A stretch of DNA of 18,377 bases. Origin: Cytophagia bacterium (GTDB taxonomy: Bacteria; Bacteroidota; Bacteroidia; UBA7662). The notes beneath the pieces are model-generated. The model was given only the letters and a program-made list of their open reading frames with translations, searched no databases and had not been told where the DNA came from. Position 1 is the stretch's first letter, and each line of letters begins with the position of its first letter. A program made the position numbers and the translations under genes. Where the stretch lies: the NCBI GenBank assembly GCA_009926405.1, contig RFOZ01000024.1, positions 1 through 18,377 on the forward strand, given 5' to 3'. Below, piece by piece: positions 1-7,425 of this stretch.

Positions 1-789
1 GGGGGCGGCATCTTTCCGGATACCCTTCGCCTCTACCGCTTTTCGTCTCCCTTGGTAGGCGGTCAGCCCCGCTTGGACAGCAGCGCCGAACATCGCCTTC
101 GCATCCTGACCCCTGCTGGTCAATCCCTGAGCGCATCGCTGTTCCCCATCGGCCGTAACAATTCCCTACCTGGCGGGCTTCCCCCCGGCGGAAACCTCCC
201 CCCCAATTTTGGTGGACTCAATTGGAGCGCCAACCAAGGGCACCAGGTTGCCTTTACCCTGCCTGCCAACACATCCCGATATAATTTCAGTATCCGGGCC
301 TACTACGACGAGTGGTGTGCGGATTCGGTGCCTCCGGGTCCACCGCCCCATCCCGACACGCCGGGGCTTCGTCTTCGTTCCATCGAATGGCCCATCACAA
401 CCAACGGCCTCAATCCCGGCCTTGGCCTGATTACGAGAGTCTTTGGCAAGAATCTTTTTGCGTTGCTTAACGCTTCTTTGGCCAAAGAACCGAGAACCCA
501 CCGGCGCCTGCGCGGCACCCTCTTTCATTTCTACTGGCTGGACGAGCCTTTTGGTACCTACCTGGAGGTCACCAATTCCAGCCCTTCCATGTCGGATGTA
601 AAGCCCACCTACACCAATATTACCAACGGTTTAGGGCTTTTTGCTGGAAGGAGGGAGTGGCCGGATCCCATCCTTGATGCCCAAAATCCTGGCTATCCTT
701 TTAGCAGCCGTTTTTACCGACAGGCCCTGGGAGGTATGGGAACCGACAGCCTTCGCCTAAAATACCCAGACCTCAATTTTCAGCCATAA
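1..789 (+). CDS. C-terminal part of a Bacteroidota surface protein, function unknown
   Basis: The reading frame is open from base 1, so the gene starts left of the window; a TTG at 52 could be read as a start but the frame continues upstream of it and this is not the true start. About 262 residues are visible. The segment is rich in Pro, Gly and Asn, has no membrane helix, and ends in a patch reading YTNITNGLGLF followed by Arg residues, then RLKYPDL. From memory, a widespread unnamed family of Bacteroidota lipoproteins ends with a very similar 'YTNI-NG-G-F-R' block after a segment like the TYLEV stretch here. That suggests an outer-membrane or periplasmic surface protein, but the N-terminus with any signal peptide or lipobox is outside the window. 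It is separated from dnaK by 135 nt. Function is not assigned; the coding call is firm, the family is a tentative recollection. Confidence 0.75.
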   Translation, partial: GGGIFPDTLRLYRFSSPLVGGQPRLDSSAEHRLRILTPAGQSLSASLFPIGRNNSLPGGLPPGGNLPPNFGGLNWSANQGHQVAFTLPANTSRYNFSIRAYYDEWCADSVPPGPPPHPDTPGLRLRSIEWPITTNGLNPGLGLITRVFGKNLFALLNASLAKEPRTHRRLRGTLFHFYWLDEPFGTYLEVTNSSPSMSDVKPTYTNITNGLGLFAGRREWPDPILDAQNPGYPFSSRFYRQALGGMGTDSLRLKYPDLNFQP

Positions 790-834
790 TTACCCGGTTT
801 TGATGCCATCTCGGGTCCAATTGGCTTAGGCTTC

Positions 835-846
835 TGACAAAATGTC
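835..846. promoter_or_regulatory. inverted repeat upstream of dnaK, possible activator (UAS) site
   Basis: The 12 bases TGACAAAATGTC contain GACA and TGTC arms around a three-base AAA centre (836-846). The repeat lies about 66 bp upstream of the start predicted from the sigma-54 type element at 880-895, a distance suited to an activator of sigma-54 RNA polymerase. The arms are short, so the site alone would be weak; its position relative to the promoter element is what makes it credible. Confidence 0.35.
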
Positions 847-879
847 GCGGATAACCCGCAGGAACCGAATGTGTCGGGC

Positions 880-895
880 TTGGCATTGTTCTTGA
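880..895 (+). promoter_or_regulatory. candidate sigma-54 (-24/-12) promoter of dnaK
   Basis: The 16-mer TTGGCATTGTTCTTGA matches the sigma-54 consensus TTGGCAC-N5-TTGC: the complete TTGGCA block, ten bases between the GG (882-883) and the -12 dinucleotide, and TTG before it. The last base is A instead of the consensus C. The predicted transcription start is about 906-907, leaving a short leader of about 18 nt before the dnaK ATG. No TAnnTTTG housekeeping element is visible in this gap. Inference from motif and spacing only. Confidence 0.45.
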
Positions 896-924
896 AAGAG
901 GAGGGGAAAACTTAACCGAATCCT

Positions 925-2829
925 ATGAAAAAGATCATCGGCATTGACCTCGGAACCACCAATTCATGTGTATCCGTTATGGAAGGCAACGAATACGTTG
1001 TCATTCCCAACAGCGAAGGTCGCCGCACGACCCCGTCCATCGTCGCCTTTTTGGCAAACGGCGAAATCAAAGTAGGGGACCCTGCCAAACGGCAGGCTAT
1101 CACCAACCCCGAAAAAACCATTGCATCCATCAAGCGCTTTATGGGGCGCAAGCACTCGGAAGTCAGCGAGGAACTAAAATATGTCGCTTACACCGTGTCC
1201 AAAGGGGACAACGACACTCCCCGCGTCAAGATTGATGACAAACTTTATACCCCTCAAGAAATTTCAGCCATGACCCTTCAGAAAATGAAGAAAACGGCTG
1301 AGGATTACTTGGGTTACGAAGTAAACGAAGCGGTCATCACCGTTCCCGCCTACTTCAACGATGCACAGCGTCAAGCCACCAAAGAAGCCGGAGAAATCGC
1401 TGGCCTCAAAGTGGCCCGTATTGTCAACGAGCCAACCGCTGCGGCCCTGGCTTATGGTTTGGACAAGAAAACCTCCGACCTCAAGGTCGCCGTCTTTGAT
1501 TTGGGTGGTGGAACCTTCGACGTTTCCATCCTGGAACTTGGGGACGGCGTTTTTGAAGTTAAATCCACCAACGGAGATACCCATTTGGGCGGTGATGACT
1601 TTGACCAAGTGATCATTCAATGGTTAGCCTCTGAATTCAAGGCTGATGAAGGCATGGACCTCACCAAGGACCCCATGGCCTTGCAACGCCTCAAGGAGGC
1701 CGCCGAAAAAGCCAAGATTGAGCTTTCTTCTTCCTCCGAATCCGAAATCAACCTCCCTTATATCACGGTTGTCGACAATGTGCCCAAACATTTGGTCCGC
1801 AAACTCACCCGTGCCAAATTTGAACAGTTAGCCGATTCTTTGATTCAACGAACCCTGGAACCCTGCAAACAAGCCATCAAAGATTCGGGGTATTCCACCT
1901 CGGATATCGACGAAGTTATTTTGGTAGGTGGTTCAACCCGTATCCCCAAAATTCAGGAGGTGGTCGAGTCCTTCTTTGGAAAGAAACCCTCCAAAGGGGT
2001 GAATCCGGATGAAGTGGTTGCCGTTGGTGCGGCCATCCAAGGCGGTGTTTTGACGGGCGATGTTGAGGGCGTTCTTCTGTTGGATGTCACCCCCCTTTCG
2101 CTGGGTATTGAAACCATGGGAAATGTTATGACCCGTCTCATCGACTCGAACACCACCATTCCAACCAAAAAAAGCCAAATCTTTTCAACCGCTGCTGATT
2201 CACAACCTTCGGTCGAAATCCATGTGTTACAGGGCGAGCGCCCCATGGCTGCTGATAACAAAACCATTGGCCGTTTTCACTTGGATGGGATTCCCCCTGC
2301 CCCCCGCGGTGTTCCCCAAATCGAAGTCACCTTTGACATCGATGCCAACGGAATCCTCAATGTTTCGGCCAAGGACAAAGCATCCGGCAAAGAACAAAAA
2401 ATCCGCATCGAAGCTTCTTCGGGACTAAGCAAAGAAGAAATTGAACGAATGAAGCAGGAAGCAGCTGCGAACGCTAGCACCGATGAACAGCGCAAACAAG
2501 AGGCTGAAACCATCAATGCCGCCGACTCGCTGATCTTCTCTACCCAAAAACAGCTCAAAGAGTACGGCGAAAAGATCCCTGCCGAAAAGCGCAGCGCTAT
2601 TGAAACAGCTCTCCAAGCTTTGCAAACGGCGCATGCTTCCAAAGATTTGGCGGCCATTACCACTGCAACCGCTGAACTTAACAAGCAATGGGAAGCCGCT
2701 TCGGCCGATATGTACCAGGCAAGCCAACAAGGACAGGGCGAATCCACGACCGAAGGGAACGCCGGCCCAAACAACGGCACCGGATCCAACGAAGATGTGA
2801 CCGACGTGGATTACGAAGAAGTCAAATAA
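925..2829 (+). CDS. dnaK: molecular chaperone DnaK (Hsp70)
   Basis: ATP-dependent cytoplasmic chaperone of 634 residues, a normal length. It begins MKKIIGIDLGTTNS, the Hsp70 phosphate-1 motif at residues 7-14. Lys70 in the SIKRFMGR patch corresponds to the catalytic lysine of E. coli DnaK. GGGTFD lies at 194-199 and VGGSTRIP at 334-341. The hydrophobic interdomain linker (VLLLDVTP) is near 383-390, followed by the substrate-binding beta domain, a helical lid and a Gly/Asn/Ser-rich tail ending in the conserved acidic DVDYEEVK. Nothing is truncated. No grpE or dnaJ is adjacent; instead a lipoprotein gene starts 5 nt after the stop. The upstream region holds a sigma-54 like element and an inverted repeat, which suggests control separate from the housekeeping promoter. 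Confidence 0.98.
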   Translation: MKKIIGIDLGTTNSCVSVMEGNEYVVIPNSEGRRTTPSIVAFLANGEIKVGDPAKRQAITNPEKTIASIKRFMGRKHSEVSEELKYVAYTVSKGDNDTPRVKIDDKLYTPQEISAMTLQKMKKTAEDYLGYEVNEAVITVPAYFNDAQRQATKEAGEIAGLKVARIVNEPTAAALAYGLDKKTSDLKVAVFDLGGGTFDVSILELGDGVFEVKSTNGDTHLGGDDFDQVIIQWLASEFKADEGMDLTKDPMALQRLKEAAEKAKIELSSSSESEINLPYITVVDNVPKHLVRKLTRAKFEQLADSLIQRTLEPCKQAIKDSGYSTSDIDEVILVGGSTRIPKIQEVVESFFGKKPSKGVNPDEVVAVGAAIQGGVLTGDVEGVLLLDVTPLSLGIETMGNVMTRLIDSNTTIPTKKSQIFSTAADSQPSVEIHVLQGERPMAADNKTIGRFHLDGIPPAPRGVPQIEVTFDIDANGILNVSAKDKASGKEQKIRIEASSGLSKEEIERMKQEAAANASTDEQRKQEAETINAADSLIFSTQKQLKEYGEKIPAEKRSAIETALQALQTAHASKDLAAITTATAELNKQWEAASADMYQASQQGQGESTTEGNAGPNNGTGSNEDVTDVDYEEVK

Positions 2830-2834
2830 CGCGG

Positions 2835-4385
2835 ATGCCAACATCCTTTTTTCAGCGTACCCTGCTCATCATCGCTTTGGCGGTGATGGCAGGGTGTCGT
2901 TCCGAATGGATGGGCGATCTACGCCCCAATCTCTCTCCTGAAACTTATGCCGTTGTGGACAGCATACAGCGGAGCGGTCCGGATCGCTTACCCACCACCG
3001 TTCAATTGCATTGGTGGGGATTGGATCCCGATGGAACCATAGCCAAGTTTGAAATGCGGGTGGGTCCACAACCCCTTGGGAACCTTCCCTGGACCACAAC
3101 TTTGGCCAACGACACCTTGGTTCGTCTTAATCTGCCGCCGGGTCCCGACTCCTCGGATTTTGTTCTGGAAATCCGCGCGACCGATAACCAAGGCGCGACC
3201 GACACCACCCCGGCCCGCTTGATTTTACCGCTTCGTAACACAGCTCCGACCCTCGCTTTTGTTTACAATCCGGACGGAGGCAGTGCCTTGGCGGGAGCTT
3301 TTCCGCTTTTGACTTTTCCAGTCTTGGGTTACCGCTGGCAGGGAAGGGACGCCGACGGTGATTCTTCCATTTTGTATTACGAAATCTGCCTCAACGATAC
3401 CCTGAACGGGGATACCGTGCGCATTCCTGGTCGTTACAACGAATGTATTTTGGATTGGGCGCCGAATTCAGGACTTTGCCAAGTCCTGGCAGGACCTTCC
3501 GATTGGCCGATTACCAAACGCTTGGCCGGGTTGATTTTGGGAGATAGCAACCGCCTTTACCTTCGGGCCGTTGACCAATCGCTGGCTCCTTCTTCCTGGG
3601 TTTCGAGCCGACCTTCCCTGGTACGGCCCGCTACTTCCACCGTCCTTTTGGTGAATGCCTACGGAAACGACCCGAACCCCGACCTCAACGCTGATACCTT
3701 ATCCGACCGCTATCAGGGCTGGCTCAACAGCTTGGGAGTTAACAGCATCGCCGAACTACGCCTCTTCCAAAAAGTCGGCAACCGCTACACCCAGCTTTCG
3801 GTTAACGAAAGGGTTCAATCCAGGGTCTTTGGACGTTTTGGACGAATTCTATGGATAGCCCCTGATTTTGAATTGGCTATGCAATTTTCTTCCAAAACAT
3901 TGGGGACTTTTTTCCAAAACGGTGGGCATCTTATCCTCGCTGCCAAAGCAGACGCAGGGACACCGGCTTGGTCCACCGCTTATGAATCCTCGCCGATCGA
4001 CTCGGTCAGCGAAATTCCCGCTGGCTACAGTTTTCTTCTAACCGACACATCCCGTTTACTACCCTTAGCGACGCAATGGAATGGACAACCTTGGACCTTG
4101 CCCGTTTTGACACACCAGGGCTTTTCATCCGGCAATCGCCCCCTCAAGCCCGGTCCTTCCTCCACCGCCTTGTATCGAATCAATTTATTGTTACGAAACG
4201 ATAACAACCCGGCCCCTCCGTTCCCGTTGTATACCGGACCTTCGCCCTGCATGGTGATCCGACAAAATTCATTGAACGGCAGCACCTATCTGCTTTCATC
4301 CGTGGAACTGCATCGCATGCTGCCGGCTGCCTCTCGTCTGAATCTGCTCCAAAATCTCTTATCCAGGGTATGGCAACTGCCCTAA
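2835..4385 (+). CDS. predicted lipoprotein with FN3-like domain and Rossmann/flavodoxin-like C-terminal domain
   Basis: A 516-residue protein. The ATG at 2835 is chosen because it gives a textbook lipoprotein signal: Arg8, a hydrophobic run, then the lipobox VMAGC with Cys21; the longer open frame from 2688 lies inside dnaK. Residues about 50-135 resemble a fibronectin-III or Ig-like module (WWGLDPDG, FEMRVG, LEIRATDNQGATD), and about 145-265 look like a second such module (YRWQGRDADGD, LYLRAVDQS). The second half has a STVLLVNAYG strand, an FGRILWIAPDFE strand and an FFQNGGHLILAAKAD segment, an order typical of class-I glutamine-amidotransferase/ThuA-like folds on surface proteins. No catalytic Cys is evident. 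It is probably anchored in the outer membrane or periplasmic side. The gene is tightly spaced after dnaK and overlaps purN by 16 nt. Function unknown; lipoprotein call strong, fold assignment is inference. Confidence 0.85.
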   Translation: MPTSFFQRTLLIIALAVMAGCRSEWMGDLRPNLSPETYAVVDSIQRSGPDRLPTTVQLHWWGLDPDGTIAKFEMRVGPQPLGNLPWTTTLANDTLVRLNLPPGPDSSDFVLEIRATDNQGATDTTPARLILPLRNTAPTLAFVYNPDGGSALAGAFPLLTFPVLGYRWQGRDADGDSSILYYEICLNDTLNGDTVRIPGRYNECILDWAPNSGLCQVLAGPSDWPITKRLAGLILGDSNRLYLRAVDQSLAPSSWVSSRPSLVRPATSTVLLVNAYGNDPNPDLNADTLSDRYQGWLNSLGVNSIAELRLFQKVGNRYTQLSVNERVQSRVFGRFGRILWIAPDFELAMQFSSKTLGTFFQNGGHLILAAKADAGTPAWSTAYESSPIDSVSEIPAGYSFLLTDTSRLLPLATQWNGQPWTLPVLTHQGFSSGNRPLKPGPSSTALYRINLLLRNDNNPAPPFPLYTGPSPCMVIRQNSLNGSTYLLSSVELHRMLPAASRLNLLQNLLSRVWQLP

Positions 4386-4960
4386 CCCGTCTTGCCGTCT
4401 GGGCAAGCGGTGCGGGAAGCAATGCCCAAAACCTAATCCAGGCTTTCAAGAACCACCCCCATGTTCGCGTTGTTTTGGTGGTGACCAACAACCCGGATGC
4501 CCCGGTGGTTGCCAAAGCCGCCGCCCTCAAAGTACCCGTTTTGTTGTTGGGACCCCAAAGCTGGAAAGATGGGCATGAACTGCTGCAGCAATTGAAGGGC
4601 TATGCGGTGGATGCCCTTGTTTTGGCCGGTTTCCTACGCAAAATCCCCGATTACCTGCTGGAGGCCTACCCCCAACGCATTGTCAATTTGCATCCATCCT
4701 TGCTCCCCGATTTCGGTGGTAAAGGCATGTACGGAATGCATGTCCATCGGGCCGTTTTGGATTCCGGTAAGCGTCAATCGGGTATCACAATCCATTTGGT
4801 GGACCGCGATTACGATACCGGCCCTATTCTAGCCCAGTACCGCTGTGATGTACGAGCCGGGGATGATCCCGAAAGCCTGGCCGAGAGGGTGCATGCTTTG
4901 GAGCATGCCCATTACCCCGATGTCGTGGCCTCGTGGATCAGGGGTTGGAGCGGGAGCTAA
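4370..4960 (+). CDS. purN: phosphoribosylglycinamide formyltransferase (GAR transformylase)
   Basis: Third step of de novo purine synthesis: transfers a formyl group from 10-formyltetrahydrofolate to GAR. It is 196 residues, close to the family norm. The N-terminal VWASGAGSNAQN (10-21) is the phosphate-binding loop. NLHPSLLP places the catalytic Asn106 and His108, followed by GKGMYG and by the DRDYDTGP segment whose Asp149 corresponds to the catalytic Asp of the E. coli enzyme. The ATG lies inside the end of the preceding lipoprotein gene (16-nt overlap), implying translational coupling. Its last bases overlap the -33 part of the promoter for the next gene. Start and function are both well supported. 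Confidence 0.96.
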   Translation: MATALTRLAVWASGAGSNAQNLIQAFKNHPHVRVVLVVTNNPDAPVVAKAAALKVPVLLLGPQSWKDGHELLQQLKGYAVDALVLAGFLRKIPDYLLEAYPQRIVNLHPSLLPDFGGKGMYGMHVHRAVLDSGKRQSGITIHLVDRDYDTGPILAQYRCDVRAGDDPESLAERVHALEHAHYPDVVASWIRGWSGS

Positions 4961-4974
4961 GGGGGTTATCTTTG
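4945..4974 (+). promoter_or_regulatory. Bacteroidota-type promoter for the lysyl-oxidase-like gene
   Basis: TTG at 4945-4947, 19 bases, then TATCTTTG at 4967-4974 match the Bacteroidota housekeeping pattern TTG-N19-TAnnTTTG. The predicted start is near 4980, giving a leader of about 20 nt before the ATG at 5001. The upstream half sits inside the end of purN. It probably also drives accA and downstream genes. Inference from motif match and spacing. Confidence 0.5.
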
Positions 4975-5000
4975 GGTTTAGACCCTAAATTCCACGGTTT

Positions 5001-7415
5001 ATGACTTTTTTTATGCAACGCTTGGCCTCCTTAGGCCTCACCGCCGCCGTGCTGCTCGCAGGAATGACCGGTCTCTTGGCCCAGTCTTGTCCGGGCGGTA
5101 CCAACCAACTCATCGTTTCGGTCCGCACCGATAATTACCCACGCGAAACTTCCTACAAACTTCAAAACCAGGCAGGAACGGTCTTGATGTCCCGGGATAC
5201 CGGGTTTTATACCCTAGCCAATACCACCTACCGGGATACCCTTTGCATTCCCAACAATGCTTGCCTGCTCTTTACGATGATGGATTCGTACGGAGATGGA
5301 CTTTGTTGCACCTACGGGAACGGACAATTCCAGCTCTTCTGGAACGGGACGTTGACTGCCAGCGGAGGCCAATTCACCCACAGCGACGTGCGCAGTGTCA
5401 ATTGCGGTCCGGGCCAGAGTTGCTCAACGGCGCTCGCCATCGATACGGGGAATTACAGCGCCCCGGTACGCAATTCCTGGTACACCTTCCAGGCCCCGGT
5501 CCGTGGTCGCTACCGGATCAGCACCTGCCAAGCCAATTCTGCCTACAACACCAAAATCTGGGTTTACAATACTTGCAATGCCCCTGTTTTGTCCAACGAC
5601 AATTTAGGCACCGTTTTTTTTAACGATTCATCGTCTGCTTGCGGGCAGAGGGCCGAAGTCACAGCCTTTCTCGATACCACCACCCTTTACCGCATCCGCA
5701 TAGGCGGTGACAGCACATGCACCGGTCCCATCGCCTTTCGTCTCCAATACGATGGCCCGACTCCCGGTTGCATGGACCCACTGGCTTGCAATTACGATCC
5801 CATGGCAACCTTGGCCGGGACTTGCTATTATTACCCCCACCCCTTGTGTCCTCCGGGTCCCGACCTGGAATTTGTGCAATCAGCCTTTGAGAATTCCCTT
5901 CAACGATCCACCATCAACGCCAATGTCGGAAACTGTTGGGTGGCCGAAAATTGCTTAACCGGATACGGCAACAGGACCCTCATACGCTTTACAACGGATA
6001 TACGGAATGTTGGAATCACCGATTATTTTATCGGTAGCCCTTCAACCCACCCTGGCCAATTTAACACCGTCAATTGCCACGGTCATGCCCATTACGAAGG
6101 GTATGCCGAATATATTTTGTACCCCACGGTGGGGAACCGAATTCCGGTTGGCTTCAAAAACGGTTTTTGTGTTATGGATTTGTCCTGCCCATCCGGCATC
6201 CCGGCTAAATACGGCTGCAGCAACATGGGGATCACCGCAGGCTGTGGGGACATCTACTCCAGAGGCCTGGATTGTCAATGGATCGACATTACCGATGTTC
6301 CTACGGGGGATTATATCCTGGCAGCCAAGGTGAATTGGGATCAATCTCCGGATGCTTTGGGTCGAATCGAAATGAATTTCCTTAACAACTGGGCGCAGGT
6401 TTGCCTAAGAATTTATACCGACAGCAACGGTCTCAAACAATTTAGCAAATACCCCACCTGCAACCCTTACGTTGATTGCCAAGGCGTTACCTACGGCAAC
6501 GCGGTCCGCGATTGCAGGGGAATCTGTGCTGGAACAGCCGTTCGCGGTGATATGAACCAAGACTCCGTTCGCAACAGCGTGGACATTCCCTTTTATTTGA
6601 CCGGCTTGGTTCAACAATTACTGCCTTACAGCGAGTGCGCAGATCTCAGCGGCGACAGCACCCTCAATGTGTGGGATGCGGCCTTGCTTGGAAATTGCCT
6701 GATGAATAACAACACGGGGCAGGCCTGCAGTTTTCCCCGCGGTCTGCAATCCGTCCAAACCCATACCACCAAAATCCTAGCAATCGATACCGTTCAGCGC
6801 TTTGTTGATATCGGCATCCGGAACCCCCAACACCGTTTAACGGCTTTGGATTTCGAAATCCATGGCATCCGCCCCTTGCAAGTTACTTCCTTGTCGGCTC
6901 CAGGGTCTCCCCTTTGGCAATTTACCTTTTCCAACAACAGTTCGCGTATCGTGGCCATGGCCCAGAACCTGACCCAAAGTCTGGCCAGGGATTCCTTGTT
7001 TCAACCCATGTTGCGGATTTTTTACAGCCGGACCAACGATACGGCCATCTACCTGCGCCGCACCCATGCGGGTGTCAACGAGTATTTCGAAAACCTTGTG
7101 ACGTCGACAGACAGCACCCGTTGGAGGGTTGCGCTGGATCGCAGTTCGGTCGAAAACCTCAACCAAAGGCCGGCGTTGCGCTTGTATCCCAATCCAACCA
7201 AGGGCTCCCTCACCCTGGAATTTCCTGCCTCCGATCAATCCGCCCATTACCGAGTTCTAGGCTCCAACGGCAAGGTTTACCTTCAATCGGAATTAAGCCA
7301 ACCCCATCTGGGCCGCCAAGAACTGGATTTCACCGAAACGCTGCCCTCTGGTCTCTTTCTTTTGGAATACAAGGGTCCCCTTGGGCGAAATCTAATCCGA
7401 TTTGTCAAGCACTAA
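5001..7415 (+). CDS. secreted multidomain lysyl-oxidase-like protein with T9SS sorting domain
   Basis: An 804-residue exported protein. Residues 1-28 are a signal peptide (LASLGLTAAVLLAG core, LLAQ end). Residues about 29-136 form a Cys-rich beta module (DSYGDGLCC) common in T9SS proteins; about 140-250 resemble a pre-peptidase C-terminal domain; 256-275 is a GC-D-ACNYDP-A type repeat. Residues about 285-475 match lysyl oxidase: CHGHAH gives the copper ligands His360, His362 and His364, Lys386 (GFKNGFC) and Tyr419 before CQWIDITDV are the pair that make the lysine tyrosylquinone cofactor in animal LOX. A dockerin-like pair of Asp-rich repeats follows (about 515-575), then a cohesin-like beta sandwich (about 585-705), and a type A T9SS tail (LRLYPNPTKG onwards, about 726-804). 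A second in-frame ATG (residue 5) is possible as start. accA begins 10 nt after the stop. Predicted role: copper-dependent oxidation of lysine side chains on extracellular proteins; substrate unknown. Confidence 0.9.
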   Translation: MTFFMQRLASLGLTAAVLLAGMTGLLAQSCPGGTNQLIVSVRTDNYPRETSYKLQNQAGTVLMSRDTGFYTLANTTYRDTLCIPNNACLLFTMMDSYGDGLCCTYGNGQFQLFWNGTLTASGGQFTHSDVRSVNCGPGQSCSTALAIDTGNYSAPVRNSWYTFQAPVRGRYRISTCQANSAYNTKIWVYNTCNAPVLSNDNLGTVFFNDSSSACGQRAEVTAFLDTTTLYRIRIGGDSTCTGPIAFRLQYDGPTPGCMDPLACNYDPMATLAGTCYYYPHPLCPPGPDLEFVQSAFENSLQRSTINANVGNCWVAENCLTGYGNRTLIRFTTDIRNVGITDYFIGSPSTHPGQFNTVNCHGHAHYEGYAEYILYPTVGNRIPVGFKNGFCVMDLSCPSGIPAKYGCSNMGITAGCGDIYSRGLDCQWIDITDVPTGDYILAAKVNWDQSPDALGRIEMNFLNNWAQVCLRIYTDSNGLKQFSKYPTCNPYVDCQGVTYGNAVRDCRGICAGTAVRGDMNQDSVRNSVDIPFYLTGLVQQLLPYSECADLSGDSTLNVWDAALLGNCLMNNNTGQACSFPRGLQSVQTHTTKILAIDTVQRFVDIGIRNPQHRLTALDFEIHGIRPLQVTSLSAPGSPLWQFTFSNNSSRIVAMAQNLTQSLARDSLFQPMLRIFYSRTNDTAIYLRRTHAGVNEYFENLVTSTDSTRWRVALDRSSVENLNQRPALRLYPNPTKGSLTLEFPASDQSAHYRVLGSNGKVYLQSELSQPHLGRQELDFTETLPSGLFLLEYKGPLGRNLIRFVKH

Positions 7416-7425
7416 ATCCCAAAAC

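Noticed and set aside
2688..2834. Upstream extension of the lipoprotein frame into dnaK
   Set aside because: It is a shadow of the DnaK tail; the ATG at 2835 gives a proper lipoprotein signal.
2277..2844. Two long antisense frames over the dnaK 3' end
   Set aside because: They lie opposite the conserved DnaK C-terminal domain and encode no recognisable domain.
4974..4989. Small inverted repeats (GGGT/ACCC and TTTAG/CTAAA) after purN
   Set aside because: Stems are only 4-5 bp, without a T run, and sit on the predicted start site of the next promoter; not enough for a terminator or operator.
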